Assembly (NCBI RefSeq): GCF_003112735.1
Contig: NZ_BFBR01000005.1
Span: 130,877-194,876, forward strand
Length of the DNA: 64,000 nucleotides
Source: Candidatus Phycosocius bacilliformis
GTDB lineage: Bacteria > Pseudomonadota > Alphaproteobacteria > Caulobacterales > Aquidulcibacteraceae
Reading direction: 5' to 3'
Shown here: piece after piece, positions 53,490 through 61,319 of the stretch
Layout: each line of letters opens with the position of its first letter
Numbering within the stretch: the stretch's first letter is position 1
Translations under genes and position numbers: made by a program
Notes under the pieces: model-generated
Told to the model about the DNA's origin: nothing
Seen by the model: the letters and a program-made list of their open reading frames with translations, nothing else
The model's database searches: none

Positions 53490-54118
53490 GGCAAGACCTC
53501 AACCAAGGTCAACGCGATGATGCGACCGGCCTCAAACGCATCATGGGCAATGTCGAGCCGGTCGCTGTCAAAGCGCACATGGGTATCAAAAGCAAAGCCT
53601 GCTTGGACGAGCTGGCCGACGGCGGGGGCTTGCACAAGCGTGAGAAGTCCCGACGTCCCGTCGAGGCTGAAGTCGCTGGCAGCGATTTCTGACCCGCCAA
53701 CACCGACACGCACACTTCCGACCAAAGGTAAGCGGATTGGCCGGACGCTGGCTCCAGCCCCATCGCCATAGGTCTTCTGGAGCTGAAACTGCCGGTTTAG
53801 CCCGTTTCCGGTGCCAAGGGCTTGATCAAACGGGCCGGGCGTAGCCGAAGGGCGACAACTTTTATGGTCGGCGGGATCCTGGAAGCGAAAGCTATGCAGC
53901 TTGCCCTTTCGTGCTTCAAAAAAGGCTGTGATGGCCGCCAGATCGTCTAAGCTGCGAATGGCAGAGCCGACTTCCCAACGGCGACGTGCAAGCGACACGC
54001 AGCTATTGCGGATTTCTCGGCCATTGGCCAAGGTGATCACATCAGTTGCCCGTTCCGGTCCACCAACCGCCCCGCGTGCCAATTTCAATGGAAATTCAAC
54101 ATTGTGGAAGGCTGTCAT
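53486..54118 (-). CDS. GTA distal tail protein (g12), DUF2460 family
   Basis: A 210-aa protein with the DUF2460 pattern: FHNVEFPLKLARGAVGGPER at the N-terminus, and DLAAITAFFEARKGKLHSFR then FRFQDPADHKS. Distal tail proteins join the tail tube to the hub. Overlaps both neighbours by ATGA-type junctions. Confidence 0.92.
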   Translation of the reverse strand: MTAFHNVEFPLKLARGAVGGPERATDVITLANGREIRNSCVSLARRRWEVGSAIRSLDDLAAITAFFEARKGKLHSFRFQDPADHKSCRPSATPGPFDQALGTGNGLNRQFQLQKTYGDGAGASVRPIRLPLVGSVRVGVGGSEIAASDFSLDGTSGLLTLVQAPAVGQLVQAGFAFDTHVRFDSDRLDIAHDAFEAGRIIALTLVEVLP

Positions 54119-54651
54119 AGCAATTGGCTCCCGCGCTGCACCGCGCGCGCCAGCGCGGCGGCAACCTGATGAGAAGATCGTTTCACCTCGGTCAGAGACT
54201 GGCCCGGTGCCATCTGGATATTGATGGTGATGGTGGGAACCGACGGGCCTGCCTGAATTTGCCCGCTGCTTGTGGGGACGAATAATTCGGGCCCGCGCTC
54301 ACCGACCAGATAGGCTCCACCGCGATTGACTGGGCCTCCGTCGGCCCGTGCTCCAGCCAGTGCCAGTCCACCTGTCGCTTTGGCGAAAGCGGCTTCAATC
54401 GGATGGGTCACAAATCGGTCCAGCGCGATTTTGGACAGATCACGCAACAGGGCAGAAACCAGGCCGCGAACCGATAACTCGCCGCTTCGGGCTGCAACCG
54501 CCAGCGATGCAGCAACCCGCTTGCCCGCCCTTGCAAATGCATCACCCACCGCATCGGCGGCAGTTTGGGCAGGACCAGCGGCAAAAGCCTCCAAGCTGTC
54601 GGCCGCTTGTTGCAGACCGGCATTAAATGAATCATTATTCAGTTGCGTCAT
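54115..54651 (-). CDS. GTA tape-measure protein (g11)
   Basis: A 178-aa protein from MTQLNNDSFNAGLQQAADSL at 54651; an ATG at 54669 lies six codons upstream. The Ala-rich helical N-terminal half and the C-terminal FVPTSSGQIQAGPS, ITINIQMAPGQSL are typical of the short GTA tape measures. The short length fits the stubby siphovirus-like tail of GTA. It overlaps g10.1. Confidence 0.87.
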   Translation of the reverse strand: MTQLNNDSFNAGLQQAADSLEAFAAGPAQTAADAVGDAFARAGKRVAASLAVAARSGELSVRGLVSALLRDLSKIALDRFVTHPIEAAFAKATGGLALAGARADGGPVNRGGAYLVGERGPELFVPTSSGQIQAGPSVPTITINIQMAPGQSLTEVKRSSHQVAAALARAVQRGSQLL

Positions 54652-54832
54652 GAGTGGGGATCTCTTCATCGGGATAGGCTGCAGACAGCCGTGCTAGGCC
54701 CGCCTGATCCAGCCCAGTTTGTGGACCACAAAGTGCGCGCCATTCAGCCACGGACAGCGCCCAAAAGTCTTTCGGTGGAATGCCCAGGCCGATGGCATCA
54801 GCCAACAGGCGCGGCCATGGCAGCAGGCTCAT
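54635..54832 (-). CDS. GTA tail assembly chaperone, small (g10.1)
   Basis: A 65-aa protein, the rcc01693 type: PWPRLLADAIGLGIPPKDFW then LSVAEWRALCG is the usual core. It probably helps load tail tube or tape measure. Overlaps g10 (4 nt) and g11. Confidence 0.85.
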   Translation of the reverse strand: MSLLPWPRLLADAIGLGIPPKDFWALSVAEWRALCGPQTGLDQAGLARLSAAYPDEEIPTHDATE

Positions 54833-55140
54833 ACCCCAGCCCCGTCAAAGGCTTTGGTGATTGCGGCAATGGCTTCGTCGGGATGAATGCGGCAGCTTGC
54901 CAGGTCTGCGGGGCTTAAAGCCGTGCCATGCAGCAAGGCTGAAATAACCACCAACACATCCCGGCTCGACAAGTTTCGCAAACGGGCTTCCAGCGCTGGC
55001 AAACTGTCCACACCAAAGGCGGTTTCAAGACGGGCCAGCGCGCCCATGGTGAGGCACAGGATCAAGGGACGGCCATCAATATGCAAAACCGCCTCACCGC
55101 GCGCAGCCTGCGCCACAGGATGGGTAGGCTGGGCGCTCAT
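54829..55140 (-). CDS. GTA tail assembly chaperone (g10)
   Basis: A 103-aa protein, GTA TAC-like (DUF3356-type): GEAVLHIDGRPLILCLTMGA then LARLETAFGVDSLPALEARL, and SPADLASCRIHPDEAIAAIT near the end. The pattern of one domain plus the next small gene matches the paired chaperones of siphovirus tails. Confidence 0.88.
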   Translation of the reverse strand: MSAQPTHPVAQAARGEAVLHIDGRPLILCLTMGALARLETAFGVDSLPALEARLRNLSSRDVLVVISALLHGTALSPADLASCRIHPDEAIAAITKAFDGAGV

Positions 55141-55553
55141 AGCGGACTAAACCCCAATTCCCCTGCGCTAATCAGCGTCATGGAGAAGGTTGCTTCGCCG
55201 TCATGGGCCCCACCATATTCAAGGGCCGCGACCTGAAAAGGCCCCTCCAGCGCGCCAAAATCAGGGATAATCAACCGCCAAATCCGCTTATCTTGGGCAA
55301 AGAAGCTCGCGCGCACCAAAGCGTCGGATGCAGCATCCTTGAACACACCCGAGCCGGTGACACTGGCCTCTTTGAGACCTGCTCCGGCGAGTAATTCGCG
55401 CCAGGCATTGGGGCTATCGGCGGCGGTTGCATCCACCGACTTGGCGGATAGGGCAATGGTTTTTGCCCGCAGGCCGGCAATGGTGATGAAGACGGGCGAT
55501 GCCGCCCCATCGGAGATTTTCAATAGGACATCCCGTCCCGCTTGTCCGGCCAT
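55137..55553 (-). CDS. GTA major tail protein (g9)
   Basis: A 138-aa protein from MAGQAGRDVLLKISDG at 55553, with a strong GAGGAGG site; upstream codons in the same frame run into g8. The TP901-1 major tail fold is suggested by FITIAGLRAKTIALSAKSVD and DGEATFSMTLISAGELGF. It should form the tail tube. Confidence 0.92.
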   Translation of the reverse strand: MAGQAGRDVLLKISDGAASPVFITIAGLRAKTIALSAKSVDATAADSPNAWRELLAGAGLKEASVTGSGVFKDAASDALVRASFFAQDKRIWRLIIPDFGALEGPFQVAALEYGGAHDGEATFSMTLISAGELGFSPL

Positions 55554-55578
55554 ACAGACCTCCTCAATGAATATTTGT

Positions 55579-55983
55579 TCAGATGTATTCGGCGACAATC
55601 TTTAGCCGCACGATACCGAGCCAGGAACGGCCATCCGTGCTGCGCAAGACATCGCAATAGAGCGGCAAAACCAGAATGATGCGCACACCGACCACGGCAG
55701 GATGCATGCTGGTTGCACAATTGGACAGCGCCTCAACCGCGGCACGCGCGACCTCGACCCCGCTCTGACGACTGACGACTTCCAAGGTGGCAACATGCTC
55801 CTCGCCTCGGACCTCAGCCGCATCGGCGGGCTTTGTCTCCCACCGCCGCCACCAAGCAAACGGATAAGCCGCCAGCTTAATAGGAGCGTCGAGAAGTCGA
55901 ACTGGATTTCCCAAGGTCGCCTGAACGGCTGGATCGGCCCGGAAAGCAGCGTCCAAGGCTTGTTGGCATGCCAGCGCGGTCAT
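55579..55983 (-). CDS. GTA tail terminator (g8), DUF3168 family
   Basis: A 134-aa protein: ACQQALDAAFRADPAVQATLG at the start, EEHVATLEVVSRQSGVEVAR, and CDVLRSTDGRSWLGIVRLKI at the end, the usual DUF3168 order. It caps the tail tube at the head side. Its start overlaps the g6 stop by ATGA, leaving no room for g7. Confidence 0.9.
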   Translation of the reverse strand: MTALACQQALDAAFRADPAVQATLGNPVRLLDAPIKLAAYPFAWWRRWETKPADAAEVRGEEHVATLEVVSRQSGVEVARAAVEALSNCATSMHPAVVGVRIILVLPLYCDVLRSTDGRSWLGIVRLKIVAEYI

Positions 55984-56498
55984 AGGCGCACCTGTCCGAA
56001 AGCCCCGGACTTAAGGGCTTGGCTGGCGGCGACCACGGCTTCGGCGTCGCGCCGGATCAGGGCCTGACCGACCTCTTCCAGAATGGCCAGCCGGTAGGCT
56101 TGGGGAATTTGAGCCACACTCGCAAAGCCCGCCTGATAGTCCACGCTGAGGTCGCTGGCGTCTCGCTGCAACTTGAATTTGCCATCCATCAAGGTGATGA
56201 GTCCTGGATCGGCGGCACGGCTTGACCCATCGGCCAATAGCTGGCGCACCCCGTAAATGAGGCTGACCGGACTTGCCGCTGGCAAGAGAAAGCCCGGCTG
56301 CAAGGGCCCAAGGAAATTCTGGCGCACCCGGCGGCTGACCAAAGCCCGACCTGTACGGGTTTCAAACATCTCGCGGGCGGCCGTTACGAACAAGGCCAAA
56401 AGGTCATCTTCGCCTTGGGTGCCGATCCGCAGATAGGTTCGTACCTCAGTCAGGCTCACAGGTTCGCCCACCGGGGGCTCCAGAATTTCAAGGGACAT
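55980..56498 (-). CDS. GTA head-tail adaptor (g6)
   Basis: A 172-aa protein of the phage gp6-like head-tail connector family: GEPVSLTEVRTYLRIGTQGE, DDLLALFVTAAREMFETRTG and RTGRALVSRR at the N-terminal half, and ILEEVGQALIRRDAE near the end. It links portal to tail. Nine nt after the capsid gene on the same strand. Confidence 0.9.
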   Translation of the reverse strand: MSLEILEPPVGEPVSLTEVRTYLRIGTQGEDDLLALFVTAAREMFETRTGRALVSRRVRQNFLGPLQPGFLLPAASPVSLIYGVRQLLADGSSRAADPGLITLMDGKFKLQRDASDLSVDYQAGFASVAQIPQAYRLAILEEVGQALIRRDAEAVVAASQALKSGAFGQVRL

Positions 56499-56507
56499 GG
56501 GCCGACC

Positions 56508-57731
56508 TCAGCTGACGGTAAATTTGAGCAATTTGATCGCGTCAAAATTCTGCACACCGCCGCCGAGGCGCTTGGTGACATAGAACATGACAAACGGCTT
56601 GTTGGTGTAAGGGTCGCGCAGGACGCGGACATCTGCCCGGTCAACGATCAAATAGCCTTTTTCGAAATCACCAAAGGCAATCGCCAGCCCGCTGGCACTC
56701 ACATCAGGCATATCCTCGCATTCCACGACAGGGAAGCCGAGCAGCGTCGCGGGTTGCCCTGCGACCAGCGAGGGCTGCCAGATATACTGGCCCGCGCTGT
56801 CCTTAAACTTGCGGACCAATCCGACCGTGCGCCGGTTCATCAGGAAGCTGGCGTTGGCGCGATATGGTGTTTTTGGCGCATAGGTGAGATCGACAAGTTT
56901 ATCGACCGGATTGGCGGCGGGAAAAGCCCCTGCCACGCCTGAGGCAAGATAGCCCAGCTGGCCCCAGGTTGCTGTGGCGTCCGGGGCGGCGGTATAAGCC
57001 AAAAGACCTTTGGGCTTATTGACGCCGTCTCCCGAAATAAAAGCAATACTTTCAGCGGCTGAGAAGCTTTCTGCGATTTCACCGGCCAGCCATTGATCCA
57101 TGTCCAGCAAGGCATCATCAAGCAGGGTCTGGGTGGCAGCGGCCATGGCATACATTTCGCCCATTGGGAACGACAGCAGATCAAGCGATGGTGTCGCGGT
57201 CTCGGTCCTCGCAGCGGTTTCAGCCACCCAACCGACTGCTGGTGCGGTCACCGCAATTGGCTTGCGAAAAACATTGGCCGAGGTGGTACGAATGGCCGCC
57301 AGCCGACGCATAGGCGAACTGGCGATGATGCGCCGGTCAATCGTGGCTTGAACCTCTGGCGGGGCAACATGACCGCCATCGGTGGCGACACTCACGGACA
57401 AGGACTTGGCTTCAATGGCCGCAAGGCCAGTCTCATCCCCGCGTCGCATAAAGCTGGCCCAGGCTGCCTTGGCTTCGGTGGCTTCAAGACCCGCAACAGT
57501 CTGTGCGCCCGGTCGTAGGCCAGACAGTGACAAGCGGTCCAACGTGGCCTGAGCCCGCGTCAGACCGCGATCAATGCGGTCGACTTTTTCCTCCAACAAG
57601 GGATCAACTGTCGACTTTTGCTCCATCTCAGCCAGACGCTGATCATTGGCGGCCCGGAAGGCTTCAAAGGCTGACATCAGCTCATGTTGGGCTGCGCGCA
57701 CGTCAGGTATATTGTTCATTTTGGTTTCCAT
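56508..57731 (-). CDS. GTA major capsid protein (g5), HK97 fold
   Basis: A 407-aa capsid precursor. The start is one of two adjacent ATGs at 57731/57734, behind GGAG. A coiled-coil scaffold-like N-terminal region of about 100 residues (EKVDRIDRGLTRAQATLDRL) is expected to be cut off by the protease next door. The HK97 core includes SPMRRLAAIRTTSANVFRKP, NASFLMNRRTVGLVRKFKDS and VVECEDMPDVSASGLAIAFG. Confidence 0.93.
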   Translation of the reverse strand: METKMNNIPDVRAAQHELMSAFEAFRAANDQRLAEMEQKSTVDPLLEEKVDRIDRGLTRAQATLDRLSLSGLRPGAQTVAGLEATEAKAAWASFMRRGDETGLAAIEAKSLSVSVATDGGHVAPPEVQATIDRRIIASSPMRRLAAIRTTSANVFRKPIAVTAPAVGWVAETAARTETATPSLDLLSFPMGEMYAMAAATQTLLDDALLDMDQWLAGEIAESFSAAESIAFISGDGVNKPKGLLAYTAAPDATATWGQLGYLASGVAGAFPAANPVDKLVDLTYAPKTPYRANASFLMNRRTVGLVRKFKDSAGQYIWQPSLVAGQPATLLGFPVVECEDMPDVSASGLAIAFGDFEKGYLIVDRADVRVLRDPYTNKPFVMFYVTKRLGGGVQNFDAIKLLKFTVS

Positions 57732-57764
57732 CATCGTCTCCGTTAAGTCGCCGGAATGGCGGGG

Positions 57765-58232
57765 TTAGAGGGGGGAGGCCAGTTCCACCCGCCTTGCGGG
57801 TGGGCCTGTGCGTGTCGGGCTGCTGACCCGAAAGCGGGCGCGCGGCAGCATGGGAAAGGTCACGATCGACACTTCGCGCAGGTCGATAGACGTCAGGATC
57901 CGTCCGCCGGAAGGGCGCGGTTCAAAGGCCAACGTGCGAAATCCAATCGACAGGCCATCGGCCAATCCTGACTGCACCAGGTTTGCAACCGTCTGGATTT
58001 GTGGGCGTTCAACCCTGATCTGGCCGCGCATCCACAGGCCCACATCGTCCTCAAACGCTTCAATCCAATGACCAATCGGCTGATCAGGGTCGTGTTGGTA
58101 AAGCATCCTTATGGCCGCAGCTGGCAGGCGTTGGAGCGAACCGGCAAAGGCCCCATGCCGAACAACGTCACCGGCAAGGTCGACCTGGCCAAACAGGCTG
58201 GCATAGCCCGCAATCATCAAAGAGCTGGTCAT
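57765..58232 (-). CDS. GTA prohead protease (g4)
   Basis: A 155-aa HK97-type prohead protease: IAGYASLFGQVDLAGDVV, the His in MLYQHDPDQPIGHW, and DGLSIGFRTL near the catalytic Ser. It trims the capsid protein during head assembly. It starts at ATG 58232, overlapping g3.5 by 4 nt. Confidence 0.92.
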   Translation of the reverse strand: MTSSLMIAGYASLFGQVDLAGDVVRHGAFAGSLQRLPAAAIRMLYQHDPDQPIGHWIEAFEDDVGLWMRGQIRVERPQIQTVANLVQSGLADGLSIGFRTLAFEPRPSGGRILTSIDLREVSIVTFPMLPRARFRVSSPTRTGPPARRVELASPL

Positions 58233-58495
58233 GGCCCCTCCTGATCAATGTGGTTTTCGATCCGGTCGAGGCTGGAGCGTATCGCGGCAACCTGGGCCTC
58301 AATGCGGGCCATGCGCTCCAAAATGGGTTGTTGCAGCTTGATCTCGGCTTCCAGATTATCAAGGCGCTGGGCCGCCGCGCCCACCCATAACAGGGCAGCG
58401 ACAGCTTGGAGGACCAAGGTGATGAGGATGGCTAATGTCAGGCGAAAGTCGCTCGCCAGACGACCGGTTGTGGTTGTCGTTTGTTCGCTCATTGA
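58229..58495 (-). CDS. GTA small membrane/coiled-coil protein (g3.5)
   Basis: An 88-aa protein, start MSEQTTTTTGRLASDFRLTL at 58495. One hydrophobic helix (TLAILITLVLQAVAALLWVG) is followed by a coiled coil (LDNLEAEIKLQQPILERMAR). It occupies the g3.5 position between portal and protease. Role unknown. Confidence 0.8.
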   Translation of the reverse strand, partial: SMSEQTTTTTGRLASDFRLTLAILITLVLQAVAALLWVGAAAQRLDNLEAEIKLQQPILERMARIEAQVAAIRSSLDRIENHIDQEGP

Positions 58496-59703
58496 TCGGC
58501 CTCCCCAAGCGCAGGCTTGGCCTTCGCGGGCAGACCCGCCAGAGCCCGCTTCTCGTCCTGGGTAAGGAAGCTTGTTGCCTCCAGTCGCGCCCACACCGCT
58601 TCGCGTTCGATTGCTAAAGCTGGGATCTGATCAAAGTCTGGCTGAACGCGGAGAACCTGCTCAGTCCAAGGATTGAGCCAAGTCTCAAGAGCCGCGGCCG
58701 CTTTGGTCACCAAGGGTATGATGGTCTGCCGCCAGAAGGCGCTATTGGCCTCTTTGTAATTGGCATAGGTCGCATCACCGGGTATGCCCAACAGCATGGG
58801 CGGCACACCGAAGGCTAAAGCGATGTCACGTGCCGCGGCGCGGCGCGCCTCGACGAAGTCCATTTCTGCGGGGGTCAAACTCATGGCGGTCCATTCAAGC
58901 CCGCCTTCCAATAGCAAGGGTCTTCCCGCATTAGCCGCACCTGTATGGGCTTGGCTCAATTCGGTTTTTAATCGTTCAAACTGTTCTTCGCTCAACCGCT
59001 CGGCGCCGGGCAGACCGCGATAAACCAGTGCGCCGGATGGCCTGGCAGCATTGTCAATCAACGCCTTGTTCCAAGCCCCACCCGCATTGTGAATGTCCAC
59101 GGCAATGGCGGCGGCCTCTAATGGCGACTGGCCATAGAGATCATCCGCCGGATTGAAGAGCTTGAGGTGGCAAATCGGTGCCCGCCCTGTTGCCGGATCG
59201 CGCCACAGCCGCCGTTTCAGACCATTGGCCTCATATTCCCAGCCTGCAGGCCACCCACTTGCGCCAGGAATGATACGCACCCGATCCGGGCGGAGGGCAC
59301 AGACTTCGCGGGGTTCGCCCTCCAGCGCGATCAGCTCAAGCCAGCCATTGCCGGCAATCTGGAGATGGCCGTAAAATGCCTCCAATAGTTCCGGTCCCGA
59401 TTGTTCGGGATTAGGCCGCTGAAACAAGGATTGAAACGGATGGGCCTGGCCGTCGCCTCCAAGAAAGCGCAAGCGCACTGAGGCCGCTGCTTCTGCCACC
59501 AGCCGGACACAGCGATAGGCCACAGCATTGCGCTGAAACCCTTCTCGCGACAACGCAGCATAGTCGCGCGGTGTCCACGCAGGCCGACCTGGACTTGTGT
59601 AAGCCAAAAGCGGCGTAGATGCCTTGGCTTCAGCGGGAGGGGTGGGCTGTCGCTGTTGGCGACGAAAGAGCGCAAATGCGGCCATGAGTGAATATCCGTT
59701 CAT
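58489..59703 (-). CDS. GTA portal protein (g3)
   Basis: A 404-aa HK97-type portal: RDYAALSREGFQRNAVAYRC, LAFGVPPMLLGIPGDATYAN and NSAFWRQTIIPLVTKAAAAL are family blocks. It forms the ring through which DNA enters the head. The ATG at 59703 overlaps the terminase stop; 59685 is a possible later start. Confidence 0.93.
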   Translation of the reverse strand: MNGYSLMAAFALFRRQQRQPTPPAEAKASTPLLAYTSPGRPAWTPRDYAALSREGFQRNAVAYRCVRLVAEAAASVRLRFLGGDGQAHPFQSLFQRPNPEQSGPELLEAFYGHLQIAGNGWLELIALEGEPREVCALRPDRVRIIPGASGWPAGWEYEANGLKRRLWRDPATGRAPICHLKLFNPADDLYGQSPLEAAAIAVDIHNAGGAWNKALIDNAARPSGALVYRGLPGAERLSEEQFERLKTELSQAHTGAANAGRPLLLEGGLEWTAMSLTPAEMDFVEARRAAARDIALAFGVPPMLLGIPGDATYANYKEANSAFWRQTIIPLVTKAAAALETWLNPWTEQVLRVQPDFDQIPALAIEREAVWARLEATSFLTQDEKRALAGLPAKAKPALGEADQ

Positions 59704-61073
59704 AAGCTGCGGGCCGATGGACGAGGCCCCTGGTCGAGAATGAGGTCGCTCAACGCCCAGACCAGCGCATCGACCCGGTCAGGCGAGCCTTGAAAACCGG
59801 CGGCACCGAAGCGACACATCTGATCCTCAAGGTCGCGGAAACAGGACTGATGGCTGACCCGACCTTGCGAATAGAGCAGGGCCACAGGCTCGGCCCGCGT
59901 CCGCTTGCCGCGACTGGCGTGGACCAGCCTTATTGGAGCAGCAGGGGCGGCCAGCCTTAAAACGGCGCGGACCATTTCCCCGCCCTGATTGGCCTCAGCC
60001 ACAATCAGATTGGCTGCAAAGTGCTGATAGGCTTTGGCCACACACGCAGCCCAATCGGCAGGAGCAAGGCCTTGGCACGACAGGTCGGCCAAGACGGTGG
60101 CGCGCCGCTGGTGGCCGTGCCCACTGGCACAGGCGACGATAATGCCGCAGGTATCGGCCCCCGCTCCCATGCTGGCAGGAGGATCAACGGCCACCACCAC
60201 CCGGTCTGCGGCCACCACATGTGGGGCGTTGCGGGCGCTGGCCACTTGATCGCGCGTCCACAAAGCCCCCTCCGGATCATCGACCAATTCACCGTCTAAT
60301 TCCTGCCGCGCCCAAACAGATCCTGCCCAACGATGGGCGAGATCTTCGACAAAGCCATCGGCCAAGAAATGCCGATTGGTCTGTGTGGGAGCCCGCGTGA
60401 CCGCGCAGGTGGGGTCGGCCAGAAGCTGCTTGAGAGCTGCAATGGGGCGCGGGGTGGTAGATAAGACCATGCGCGGATCACGCCCGAGACGCAGGGCAGG
60501 CCGCAGCGTTGCGAAAACCGCCTCAGGCCTGGCCCAAGCGGCCATTTCATCGCCCCACGCACCGTCAAACTGCGGGCCGCGCAGGCTGTCGGGATCTTCA
60601 GCGGAAAACAACAATGCCGTGCCCCCACCCGGCCAGACAAGGCGACGGCGGGAAACCTCGAAGCTGGGACGCTCTTCCGGCCTGGCAATCGCCAGGAGGC
60701 CGGATTGCCCCTCGACCATGACGTCGCGGACGTCTGCGAAGGTCGGCCCGATCAGGGCCATACGTGAGCAGGCTGCGCTTTCCATCTGTTCACGCACCCA
60801 TTCTGCTGCGGTGCGAGTCTTTCCCGAGCCCCTTCCGCCCAGGACCAACCAGCTGCGCCACCTGCCAAGAGGGGGCAATTGGTTGGGCCTCGCCCAGAAT
60901 GGCCAATGATGACTGAGCCGCAGAAGATCGTCGGTGCTGAGCTGGGTTAGAAAGCCATGCTGAAGGCTGAAGGCGCACAATGCTAAGCGCTGATACCGCC
61001 ACCGACGCAGATTGTCGGTTGCTGGATTGGGCAGTGCAGACTGGGGCGACAAATCGGGCTGGGGCACGGACAC
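59700..61073 (-). CDS. GTA terminase large subunit (g2)
   Basis: A 457-aa packaging motor ATPase/nuclease. Walker A is GGRGSGKTRTAAEW, Walker B region FDGAWGDEMAAW, and the nuclease part includes VAVDPPASMGAGADTCGII and IVAEANQGGEM. In GTA it packs random host DNA by headful. The start is GTG 61073; an AGGAGAAAG site is placed instead for an ATG at 61080 in a different frame. No small terminase gene (g1) precedes it. Confidence 0.92.
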   Translation of the reverse strand: MSVPQPDLSPQSALPNPATDNLRRWRYQRLALCAFSLQHGFLTQLSTDDLLRLSHHWPFWARPNQLPPLGRWRSWLVLGGRGSGKTRTAAEWVREQMESAACSRMALIGPTFADVRDVMVEGQSGLLAIARPEERPSFEVSRRRLVWPGGGTALLFSAEDPDSLRGPQFDGAWGDEMAAWARPEAVFATLRPALRLGRDPRMVLSTTPRPIAALKQLLADPTCAVTRAPTQTNRHFLADGFVEDLAHRWAGSVWARQELDGELVDDPEGALWTRDQVASARNAPHVVAADRVVVAVDPPASMGAGADTCGIIVACASGHGHQRRATVLADLSCQGLAPADWAACVAKAYQHFAANLIVAEANQGGEMVRAVLRLAAPAAPIRLVHASRGKRTRAEPVALLYSQGRVSHQSCFRDLEDQMCRFGAAGFQGSPDRVDALVWALSDLILDQGPRPSARSL

Positions 61074-61319
61074 GCAACATGACTTTCTCCTGTCCGCCTC
61101 AAGAGACGGGGATGGGTGATGTCATTGAGCATGAAGGCGGGGCCGCCCCGGTCTGACAGATCAGGTCAGTCTGAACCCAACCCAAGGTGCAAATTCAGTG
61201 CAACGGCCCGATTTTCTGCGGTTTACCGGCCTGAATATGGCCACGGACGCAGGGATAAAGCTTGACCCCTGCCCCGGATCAGCCTCGTTGTCTGAAGATG
61301 TTTGAAGGTGGGTTTTGAG
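61074..61319. promoter_or_regulatory. Divergent control region of the GTA cluster and the penicillin-binding protein
   Basis: About 245 nt. AGGAG lies near the terminase start. TTGACC (61262-61267) is a possible -35 for the plus-strand gene, without a good -10 match. Copies of TCTGA around 61153-61172 form imperfect repeats. No clear activator site is recognised. Confidence 0.3.

Noticed and set aside
48412-61073. Prophage
   Set aside because: Gene order and families match a gene transfer agent; no integrase, repressor, replication or lysis genes and no attachment repeats are seen.
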